Shown: positions 1 through 5,722 of the stretch, piece after piece
Layout: each line of letters opens with the position of its first letter
How positions within the stretch are numbered: position 1 is the stretch's first letter
NCBI GenBank assembly: GCA_007135895.1
Contig: SLHZ01000241.1
Location: 1-6,953, forward strand
Direction: 5' to 3'
Length of the DNA: 6,953 nt
From: Balneolales bacterium
GTDB taxonomy: Bacteria > Bacteroidota > Rhodothermia > Balneolales > Natronogracilivirgulaceae
Program-made: the position numbers and the translations under genes
Notes under the pieces: generated by a model
What the model was told of the DNA's origin: nothing
The model's database searches: none
Seen by the model: only the letters and a program-made list of their open reading frames with translations

Positions 1-1
1 C

Positions 2-733
2 AGCAAACAGAAATATGTAGATGATTTCAAACGGACATTCCTGCCCATTATGATATGGGTTCTGATCACCTGTTTTCTTGTGGGTCTTGAGGACTTTAGC
101 AGTGCTGCCCTGCTGCTCCTCATGTGTCTGGTCGTGATGTTTGTGGGCCGTGTAAGTGTATGGCACATAACCGCTCTCCTGTTGGTCGGTCTGCTGGGTG
201 CCGGTTTGCTGCTGCTTCCGTCCGCCGAGCGCCAAAGCCGCCTGACCAACTATGTACAGCAGGTCCGGCATATCGAAAGCAGTGAGTTCCGGCTTACTTC
301 GGGATACCAGGCGCAGCAGGCTCACATTGCGATTGCACAGGGACGGCTCCTGGGCGTGGGCATCGGCAAGAGCACGCAGAGGGATTTTCTTCCGGCGCCC
401 TACAATGATTTCATCTACGCCATCATCATCGAGGAGTACGGACTCCTGGGTGGGGGGGTAATACTAATGCTCTATGTGCTGATTTTGTTCCGTGGCATTG
501 CGGTTATTGCCAAACGGGCCCGTGACCAGCTTGCCATGCTCATGGCAGTCGGCTGCACCCTTGGTGTAACCATGTATGCTTTTGTGAACGCGGGAGTGGC
601 AACGGGTCTTCTGCCGGTTACCGGTCTGCCTATGCCATTTATCAGTTATGGTGGAACGAGCATGCTTTTCTCGGGCATCATGATTGGCATCCTGCTTCAT
701 ATATCAAAACACAGGGAGGAGTTCTATGCCTGA
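2..733 (+). CDS. ftsW: FtsW, septal peptidoglycan polymerase (SEDS family), 5' end missing
   Basis: This is a multi-pass inner-membrane glycosyltransferase that polymerises lipid II into septal peptidoglycan together with a class B penicillin-binding protein. The frame is open from base 2 with no start needed, so the gene begins left of the window. 243 residues are visible, and full-length family members have about 360-420. Counting from the first visible codon, an 'LEDFSSAALLLL' membrane segment lies at 29-40. A 'GVGIGKS' loop lies at 118-124. 'YNDFIYAIIIEEYG' at 134-147 contains the conserved loop Asp (D136). The SEDS signature 'LLPVTGLPMPFISYGGTS' lies at 203-220. Several long hydrophobic stretches are membrane helices. 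The ATG at 50 is an internal Met, not the start. RodA is the alternative paralogue, but the position directly before murG in a dcw cluster favours FtsW. The end overlaps murG by 8 bases, which suggests translational coupling. Confidence 0.95.
   Translation, partial: SKQKYVDDFKRTFLPIMIWVLITCFLVGLEDFSSAALLLLMCLVVMFVGRVSVWHITALLLVGLLGAGLLLLPSAERQSRLTNYVQQVRHIESSEFRLTSGYQAQQAHIAIAQGRLLGVGIGKSTQRDFLPAPYNDFIYAIIIEEYGLLGGGVILMLYVLILFRGIAVIAKRARDQLAMLMAVGCTLGVTMYAFVNAGVATGLLPVTGLPMPFISYGGTSMLFSGIMIGILLHISKHREEFYA
715..719 (+). promoter_or_regulatory. Shine-Dalgarno site of murG
   Basis: GGAGG within AGGGAGGAG lies 6 bases before the ATG at 726, inside the last codons of ftsW. It fixes the murG start at 726 rather than at the in-frame ATG at 684, which would add 14 residues that do not resemble MurG. 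It is one of only two strong ribosome-binding sites in the window. Confidence 0.85.
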
Positions 734-1859
734 TGGATTCCGCTTTATGTTGGCGGCCGGGGGGACCGGCGGCCATGTCTATCCGGCCATCGCCATTGCT
801 GATGCGCTGCGCCGGCGGCATCCTGACTCCGAAATCCTTTTTGTGGGCACCCGGGACCGGATGGAGTGGAAAGCTGTGCCTGCCGCAGGCTATGATATCT
901 CGGCGATCTGGATCAGCGGATTCCACCGAAGGATGACGCTCAGGAACCTGGCATTTCCTCTCAAACTGGTGGTGAGCCTGTGGCAAAGCTGGCGCCTCAT
1001 TCGTTCTTTCCGACCCTCGGCACTGATTAGCTGCGGTGGATTTGCCGCAGGACCTGTCGGATGGATGGCCGCCCGTATGGGGATCCCCGTTTTTCTGCAA
1101 GAACAAAACAGCTATCCCGGTGTGACCAACAGAAAACTGGCACCCCGGGCTGTTGAGATTTATACGGCCTTCGAAGCCGCTTCCAGATGGTTTCCGGAAG
1201 ACAAGGTCGTACTGACCGGCAATCCGCTTCGCAAACTCCCGGTCATGACCGCCGAACAGGCCCGCAAACACTTCGGTTTTAGTGCCCGAAGGCCAGTGCT
1301 TCTTGTTATGGGTGGCAGCGGAGGTGCCAAAAGCATCAACGACGCCATGGTCCGCCATCTGCAAGATCTGCACGACGACGATGAACTGCAGATTATCTGG
1401 CAGTGCGGCGCCTCATATCTGACAGAGATATCCGAGCGTATTTTCGGTCCGGACGGCACACCGTCGCACTATCCGAATCTGCGCCTCTACGGCTTCATGG
1501 ACGATATGGCCCAGGCCTGGCAGGCCGCCGACCTGGTCGTGGCCCGTGCCGGCGCCATCACCTGCTCGGAACTGCTGGTGGCAGGAAAGGCCGGTATCCT
1601 CGTGCCATCACCTTGGGTAGCCGGCGACCACCAGACCCATAATGCCCGCGCACTGGCCGATCAGGGAGCTGCACTTCTTCTTGCAGACCGGGACCTGCAA
1701 GATTTATTGGGTGATACCATCCGGAAACTCGTTGATGACCCTGACCGGTGCCTTTCCATGCAGGAACGCGCACGTACACTGGCCCGGCCGGATGCCGCCG
1801 AAGAAATTGCCGGCAGAATCCTGAAACACCTGGAAAATCAACCCGCAAAGAAATCATGA
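726..1859 (+). CDS. murG: MurG, lipid II synthase (UDP-GlcNAc transferase)
   Basis: MurG transfers GlcNAc from UDP-GlcNAc to lipid I (undecaprenyl-PP-MurNAc-pentapeptide), giving lipid II on the cytoplasmic face of the membrane. The product is 377 residues, close to the family's usual 350-380, with the GT-B two-domain fold. The first glycine-rich loop is GGTGGH (12-17). The second is SCGGFAAGP (102-110), followed by QEQN (125-128). The C-domain has GGSGGAKSIN (196-205), and the donor-binding signature RAGAITCSEL lies at 274-283. 'PSPWVAGDHQTHNA' at 294-307 includes the His-Gln-x-x-Asn segment (H302, Q303). The start at 726 is chosen for its strong ribosome-binding site and because MurG proteins begin close to the first G loop. 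It overlaps ftsW by 8 bases. The TGA stop shares bases with an ATG at 1856 that opens a 17-codon ORF leading to murC. All key residues are present and nothing looks damaged. Confidence 0.98.
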   Translation: MPDGFRFMLAAGGTGGHVYPAIAIADALRRRHPDSEILFVGTRDRMEWKAVPAAGYDISAIWISGFHRRMTLRNLAFPLKLVVSLWQSWRLIRSFRPSALISCGGFAAGPVGWMAARMGIPVFLQEQNSYPGVTNRKLAPRAVEIYTAFEAASRWFPEDKVVLTGNPLRKLPVMTAEQARKHFGFSARRPVLLVMGGSGGAKSINDAMVRHLQDLHDDDELQIIWQCGASYLTEISERIFGPDGTPSHYPNLRLYGFMDDMAQAWQAADLVVARAGAITCSELLVAGKAGILVPSPWVAGDHQTHNARALADQGAALLLADRDLQDLLGDTIRKLVDDPDRCLSMQERARTLARPDAAEEIAGRILKHLENQPAKKS

Positions 1860-1909
1860 ACAGCCAGAGAACAGAACCGACACACACAGATATAAACGAA
1901 ACGGCATGA
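1856..1909 (+). other. 17-codon bridging mini-ORF between murG and murC
   Basis: ATG at 1856-1858 overlaps the murG stop (TGA 1857-1859). The frame encodes MNSQRTEPTHTDINETA and ends at TGA 1907-1909, which overlaps the murC ATG (1906-1908). Each end is therefore a 4-base ATGA overlap. It has no obvious ribosome-binding site and no recognised product. The most likely role, if any, is to carry ribosomes from murG to murC by termination-reinitiation. It could be chance, because a 17-codon open frame is common. Confidence 0.3.
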
Positions 1910-3492
1910 AGCACACCATCCCCACACAACCTGTTTTTGGCAATACCCGCCACATTCATATGGTCGGCATAGGTGGAATTGGAATGAGCGGCATGGCGGA
2001 GATCCTGCTGCAAAGAGGTTTCATTGTGACGGGTTCCGATGGCAGCCGGGGTGAAACCACCGACCGGCTTGAAAAACTCGGAGCCCGGATATGGCTGGGT
2101 CATGATGCCTCACAAATTGAAGGTGCCGATGTGGTCGTATATACCAGCGCAGTTAAAGCCGAAGAAAATGTAGAAACAGCCGCTGCCCTGGAAAAAGGAA
2201 TACCGGTCATAAAACGGGCCGAAATGCTGGCCGAACTGATGCGCATGAAATACGGAATCGGTGTGGCCGGCACCCATGGCAAAACCACTACCACCACCAT
2301 GACGGGCCTGGTGGTGCAGGCGGCCGGCTTTGATCCAACTATCATTGTGGGCGGACGCGTACACAGTTTCGACAAGACCAATGCCGTGGTCGGAAAGGGC
2401 GATATCGTTGTTGTGGAAGCGGATGAGTTCGACCGGACGTTCCTTCGTCTGAGCCCCTCCCTGGCTGTCATCACCAATATTGATATCGAACACATGGACA
2501 TCTATCATGATGAAGACGATATCAAGAAAGCCTTTGTGGAGTTTGCCAACAAAGTACCGTTCTACGGAGCCGTGGTATTGTGCCTCGATGACCCTAAAGT
2601 GCGTAGTATCATTCCGGAAATAGAGCGCCGTATCATCACCTATGGATTTACTCCGCAGGCTCAGCTGCGCCCCGCCGATGTGAAAACGAGCCGCTTGCGC
2701 AGCTCCTTTACCGTAATGCTCGAAGAGGAGGAACTGGGTCGGGTGAGTGTGGACGCACCCGGTGAACACAATGTCCAGAATGCCCTGGCCGCCGTTGGGA
2801 TCGGCCTGGAACTGGGCATGCCATTTGAAAAGATTAAAAGAGGTCTGAAAGCCTACTCTGGTGTATTTCGCCGTTTCCAGATAAAATATGACCACAACGA
2901 GATTATGGTGGTCGATGACTATGCCCACCATCCGACCGAAGTGAAAGCTACTCTGGGAGCCGCCCGCAAGGGATGGAAGGACCGGCGTATTATTGCCGTG
3001 TTTCAACCCCATCTCTATTCGCGGACCCACCAGCTTTGCAAAGAGTTCGGCTCGTCGTTCTTTGATGCGGAAACACTCGTGCTGACCGACATCTACCCGG
3101 CCCGGGAAAAACCCATCGAAGGGGTTAGTGGCAAACTGGTCGCCGATACCGCCAAAGCCTTCGGTCATCGTGATGTCCGCTATGTTCCCCGCAAGGAGGA
3201 CCTGGCGCAAGAACTGCAAGCAATGATGCGTCCCGGAGATATGGTCATCACCATGGGTGCCGGTGACATATACCGCTACGGAGACCAGCTTGTGGATCTG
3301 TTGAAAGAAAGAGACTCCGGGAAAGAAAACCCGGTAAACGACAACCCGGCTAATAAAGAACCCGGCTACCGGAACCAGACAAACGACAACCCGGCAAACG
3401 ACAACCCGGCTAATGAAGAACCCGGCAACCGGAACCGGACAAACGACAACCCGGCAAATGAAAATCCGACAACCGGACAAACGACAACCTGA
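1906..3492 (+). CDS. murC: MurC, UDP-N-acetylmuramate--L-alanine ligase, with repeat tail
   Basis: MurC is the cytoplasmic ATP-dependent ligase that adds L-Ala to UDP-MurNAc, the first step of the stem peptide. The N-terminal Rossmann domain has 'IHMVGIGGIGMSGMAEIL' (17-34). The central ATPase domain has the P-loop 'AGTHGKTTTT' (121-130, K126) and 'EADEFDRTF' (171-179). The C-terminal domain has 'DDYAHHPTE' (337-345), 'FQPHLYSR' (366-373) and 'MGAGDIYR' (450-457). The enzyme core ends near residue 468. At 528 residues it is longer than the usual 450-490. The excess is an Asn/Pro/Glu-rich low-complexity tail (about 470-528) built on tandem DNA repeats, and I know of no such tail in the family. 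No Shine-Dalgarno site precedes the ATG at 1906. No alternative ATG, GTG or TTG is seen in this frame back to the murG stop, and the Rossmann motif is suitably close to the start. Catalytic motifs are intact, so activity is expected; the role of the tail is unknown. Confidence 0.97.
   Translation: MKHTIPTQPVFGNTRHIHMVGIGGIGMSGMAEILLQRGFIVTGSDGSRGETTDRLEKLGARIWLGHDASQIEGADVVVYTSAVKAEENVETAAALEKGIPVIKRAEMLAELMRMKYGIGVAGTHGKTTTTTMTGLVVQAAGFDPTIIVGGRVHSFDKTNAVVGKGDIVVVEADEFDRTFLRLSPSLAVITNIDIEHMDIYHDEDDIKKAFVEFANKVPFYGAVVLCLDDPKVRSIIPEIERRIITYGFTPQAQLRPADVKTSRLRSSFTVMLEEEELGRVSVDAPGEHNVQNALAAVGIGLELGMPFEKIKRGLKAYSGVFRRFQIKYDHNEIMVVDDYAHHPTEVKATLGAARKGWKDRRIIAVFQPHLYSRTHQLCKEFGSSFFDAETLVLTDIYPAREKPIEGVSGKLVADTAKAFGHRDVRYVPRKEDLAQELQAMMRPGDMVITMGAGDIYRYGDQLVDLLKERDSGKENPVNDNPANKEPGYRNQTNDNPANDNPANEEPGNRNRTNDNPANENPTTGQTTT
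3331..3489 (+). repeat. 60-bp tandem repeat encoding the MurC tail
   Basis: Copy 1 (3331-3390) and copy 2 (3391-3450) differ at only 4 of 60 positions. Each encodes 20 residues, PVNDNPANKEPGYRNQTNDN and PANDNPANEEPGNRNRTNDN. Copy 3 (3451-3489) is shortened. A 15-base subunit, AAACGACAACCCGGC, occurs perfectly at 3336, 3381, 3396 and 3441. The copies at 3381 and 3396 are directly adjacent. Its first 11 bases recur at 3479-3489, immediately before the stop codon. The first four copies are in the same codon phase and the last is not. The pattern fits expansion by replication slippage or unequal recombination. Confidence 0.93.
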
Positions 3493-3541
3493 AAGACGAA
3501 AAAAGCTGCCAACTGCCTGATCGTGTTCAAATCCTGAAATC

Positions 3542-4267
3542 ATGGCCAGTAGAATCAAATCGCCCGGAATGGAGCACCTTTTCATCACGCTTTTGCTGGT
3601 GGCAGGCGCCGTTGTGGCCGGCTGGTATCTGAACCGGACGGTGGTAATAAGCAATATTCGCGTGGAAGGCAACCAAATGACGCATACCCGGGAAATCCTT
3701 GAAACAAGCTCCGTTAAAGAGGGCATGCACGCCGACAGCATCCGCTACCTGGAGATCATCAGCAGGGTGGAGGCGTTGCCATGGGTAGAGAAGGCCCATA
3801 TCACGGTTTCCCCATCGGGACAGATGCGCATTCGGATAGAGGAAGCCGAACCTCTGGCTCTGTTACGCGACAGAAATCGCTCCGCCTGGGTCACCGCGAG
3901 TGGAATCCAGTTACCGGTGATACTGGGCACGGAGGTGGATGTACCGGTCCTCTACGGTTTTCGGATAAGTGACCGGCAGGATACGCTGGTTTCCGGTGAA
4001 TTTTCAACGGCAAGAGACTTCCTGCTGGCAGCCCGAAAGTATCCGGAGGTCTATTCGGCAATTGGCGAGGTTATGGTCACAGTCGATGAAGGCGTGGTTG
4101 TGCTGACAGCGGAAAATGCTGTCCGCGTGACACTCGGACACGATCAGTTTGATGACCGGTTGCGGACCTGGCGGGCATTTCAGTCGCAAGTCATTTCGGA
4201 AAAAGGCATTACGGCCATGCAGTCGATTGATTTTCGCTATCGGGGTCAGGTGGTGACGAGGGAATAG
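3542..4267 (+). CDS. ftsQ: FtsQ/DivIB, divisome scaffold membrane protein
   Basis: FtsQ is a bitopic membrane protein that links early and late divisome proteins, and its extracytoplasmic part binds the FtsB/FtsL pair. The 241-residue product has a short basic cytoplasmic start, then one membrane helix at about 12-30. A POTRA domain follows at about 34-104 ('VVISNIRVEGNQMTHTREIL' onward, with 'LPWVEKAHITVSPSG' at 79-93). The FtsQ beta domain comes next and ends with 'MQSIDFRYRGQVVTR' at 226-240, the typical last strand. The length is usual for FtsQ in this part of the tree. FtsQ is poorly conserved, so the call rests on architecture, the C-terminal strand and position between murC and ftsA. 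No ribosome-binding site precedes the ATG at 3542. The next in-frame ATG (3569, Met10) would remove the cytoplasmic tail, so 3542 is preferred. No ddl gene precedes it. Confidence 0.93.
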   Translation: MASRIKSPGMEHLFITLLLVAGAVVAGWYLNRTVVISNIRVEGNQMTHTREILETSSVKEGMHADSIRYLEIISRVEALPWVEKAHITVSPSGQMRIRIEEAEPLALLRDRNRSAWVTASGIQLPVILGTEVDVPVLYGFRISDRQDTLVSGEFSTARDFLLAARKYPEVYSAIGEVMVTVDEGVVVLTAENAVRVTLGHDQFDDRLRTWRAFQSQVISEKGITAMQSIDFRYRGQVVTRE

Positions 4268-4275
4268 CGAAAAAT

Positions 4276-4279
4276 GGAG
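4276..4279 (+). promoter_or_regulatory. Possible ribosome-binding site for the ftsQ-ftsA gap ORF
   Basis: GGAG lies 6 bases before an ATG at 4286. It is one of the better-placed Shine-Dalgarno matches in the cluster and supports 4286 over 4274 as the start of the small ORF. A four-base match can occur by chance. Confidence 0.35.
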
Positions 4280-4285
4280 TATAAA

Positions 4286-4411
4286 ATGCAGGCTGCTGAA
4301 GCCCGGTTAAACACAACGAATATGAAACAGAAATTTTTTACAGGAAAAAACAAACAGAAAAGAGTCAGACAGGCCATGATTTCCGGCCGGATTCTTTTCA
4401 CAACCAGGTAA
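4286..4411 (+). CDS. Possible small basic protein between ftsQ and ftsA
   Basis: I do not recognise this product. The frame from ATG 4286 encodes 41 residues (45 from ATG 4274) and fills nearly the whole 148-base ftsQ-ftsA gap. It ends at TAA 4409-4411, 4 bases before the ftsA ATG. The peptide is strongly basic: counted from 4274 it has 11 Lys/Arg and 2 acidic residues, with a 'KNKQKRVRQ' stretch in the middle. There is no signal peptide, membrane helix or known motif. The GGAG at 4276-4279 supports translation, and the stop position would suit coupling to ftsA, whose own site is weak. The gap is more A-rich than its neighbours, so part of the basic character may simply reflect A-rich codons. 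It could equally be an untranslated spacer or leader for ftsA. Confidence 0.3.
   Translation: MQAAEARLNTTNMKQKFFTGKNKQKRVRQAMISGRILFTTR
4406..4408 (+). promoter_or_regulatory. Weak Shine-Dalgarno site of ftsA
   Basis: Only AGG, 7 bases before the ATG at 4416, resembles a ribosome-binding site. It is immediately followed by the TAA (4409-4411) of the small ORF in the gap. It is much weaker than the sites of murG and ftsZ. Confidence 0.4.
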
Positions 4412-4415
4412 TATT

Positions 4416-5672
4416 ATGGACGATCGGATAGTAGTAGGTTTGGATATTGGTACCACGAAGGTGTGTGCCGTCGTTGCCTCGGTCGACGAAATGCAGAAAA
4501 TCAATATACTCGGTGTGGGTATGGCACCCAGCGACGGCTTGAACCGGGGCGTAGTCGTCAACATTGAAAAAACGGTGAACGCCATACGAACCGCTATTGA
4601 GCAGGCTCAACTGGCATCGGGAATCGAGGTGAAATCGGTGAATGTGGGCATTGCCGGTGACCATATCCGCAGTATGAGGAGCAAAGGTGTCATTACCATC
4701 AACAATCGCGATAATGAGATCACCATACGTGATGTGGAACGCCTGCTTGAAGACTGTCAGCGGATCATGCTGCCAACCGATCAGCAAATCATACATGTGA
4801 TACCCCAGGAGTTTATCGTCGACGGCCAGGATGGTATCGGTGATCCGGTCGGTATGAGTGGCATGCGCATGGAAGCCGAAGTCCATATCATAACCGGACT
4901 CGTGTCCGCTGCAAAAAATATGTTTCGCTGTGTGGAACGTGCCGGTTTTCAGGTGGATGATCTCATCCTCGAGCCTCTGGCCTCGTCGTATGCCGTACTA
5001 GACCATGAAGAGAAAGAAGCCGGGGTGGTGCTGGTGGATGTTGGCGGTGGAACCACGGATGTGGCCGTTTTCCAGGATAATACCATCCGCCATACGGCCG
5101 TGGTAGCCATCGCAGGTCAAAAAGTAACCGATGATATCCGCATAGGGCTGAGTGTACTGGAAGACCAGGCGGAAAAACTCAAAAGGGACCACGGTCTGGC
5201 TTATGTGGATCTCATCCAGGAAGATGAAATCATAACGGTACCGGGAATAGCCGGCCGCCCACCCAAAGAGATCAAAAAAAGCATTCTTTCCAAGATTATA
5301 CAGGCCCGTGTCGAGGAGATCCTCGAAATCGTGGCCATCGAAGTTAAAAGAAGTGGGTACGCCAGTGAAATGAGTGCCGGGGTAGTGCTGACCGGTGGAG
5401 GCTCCCTGCTCGATGGTATCTGCCCCCTGGCCAATGATGTGATGGGAATGGATGCCAAGATCGGACTTCCCCGCGGTCTGACCGGCGGGCTGGTAAATGA
5501 GGTGAAGAATCCAATTTATGCGACCGGTGTGGGACTTGTGCTGCATGCGTTACGGCACAACAAGGCTTCCGGCGGACACGTCATGATTCCGTCATCCACG
5601 CAGGGATCCAGTGTGGAGAAGGTTATGAACCGGATTACCGCACGCATGAAAAGCTGGTTTAAAGAATTTTAA
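4416..5672 (+). CDS. ftsA: FtsA, actin-like membrane tether for FtsZ
   Basis: FtsA is an actin-family ATPase that anchors FtsZ filaments to the inner membrane and helps recruit later division proteins. The 418-residue product matches the usual length of about 400-440. The phosphate-1 motif 'GLDIGTTK' lies at 8-15. The FtsA-specific 1C (SHS2) domain covers roughly 84-162. Phosphate-2 is 'DVGGGTTD' (208-215), and the adenosine motif is 'GVVLTGGGSLLDGI' (322-335). The C terminus, about 399-418 ('VEKVMNRITARMKSWFKEF'), alternates basic and hydrophobic residues and fits the amphipathic membrane-targeting helix. All expected parts are present. ATG 4416 is the start because the nucleotide-binding motif begins seven residues later, as is normal. 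The TAA stop shares its last base with an ATG (5672) that is in frame with ftsZ. FtsA and FtsZ are normally made in a fixed ratio, which the adjacency suits. Confidence 0.98.
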   Translation: MDDRIVVGLDIGTTKVCAVVASVDEMQKINILGVGMAPSDGLNRGVVVNIEKTVNAIRTAIEQAQLASGIEVKSVNVGIAGDHIRSMRSKGVITINNRDNEITIRDVERLLEDCQRIMLPTDQQIIHVIPQEFIVDGQDGIGDPVGMSGMRMEAEVHIITGLVSAAKNMFRCVERAGFQVDDLILEPLASSYAVLDHEEKEAGVVLVDVGGGTTDVAVFQDNTIRHTAVVAIAGQKVTDDIRIGLSVLEDQAEKLKRDHGLAYVDLIQEDEIITVPGIAGRPPKEIKKSILSKIIQARVEEILEIVAIEVKRSGYASEMSAGVVLTGGGSLLDGICPLANDVMGMDAKIGLPRGLTGGLVNEVKNPIYATGVGLVLHALRHNKASGGHVMIPSSTQGSSVEKVMNRITARMKSWFKEF

Positions 5673-5710
5673 TGGCAACATTTATTGACAACAGTGCAAT
5701 CAAAAAAAAC

Positions 5711-5716
5711 AAGGAG
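5711..5716 (+). promoter_or_regulatory. Shine-Dalgarno site of ftsZ
   Basis: AAGGAG lies 6 bases before the ATG at 5723. It is a strong site and decides the ftsZ start over the in-frame ATG at 5672. It suits the high expression FtsZ normally needs relative to other dcw products. Confidence 0.85.
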
Positions 5717-5722
5717 ACGACT

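Noticed and set aside
684..725. Upstream in-frame ATG for murG at 684
   Set aside because: It would add 14 residues unlike MurG, while ATG 726 has a strong ribosome-binding site and fits the family start.
3493..3541. Possible missing ddl gene between murC and ftsQ
   Set aside because: The gap is 49 bases with no remnant. Many bacteria of the FCB group lack ddl here, so this is normal layout and not a deletion.
2110..3741. 543-codon open frame on the minus strand opposite murC and ftsQ
   Set aside because: It lies opposite two well-supported genes, its predicted protein has no recognisable motif, and part is simply the complement of the repeat. It is a shadow of codon bias.
4372..4400. GGCC...GGCC inverted pair in the ftsQ-ftsA gap as a terminator
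   Set aside because: The stem is only 4 bp with no T-tract after it, too weak for a terminator, and termination before ftsA is not expected.
5685..5690. TTGACA resembling a -35 box before ftsZ
   Set aside because: No -10-like hexamer lies at the right spacing (17 bases on reads AACAAG), and the Bacteroidota-type TAnnTTTG element is also absent, so no promoter is supported.
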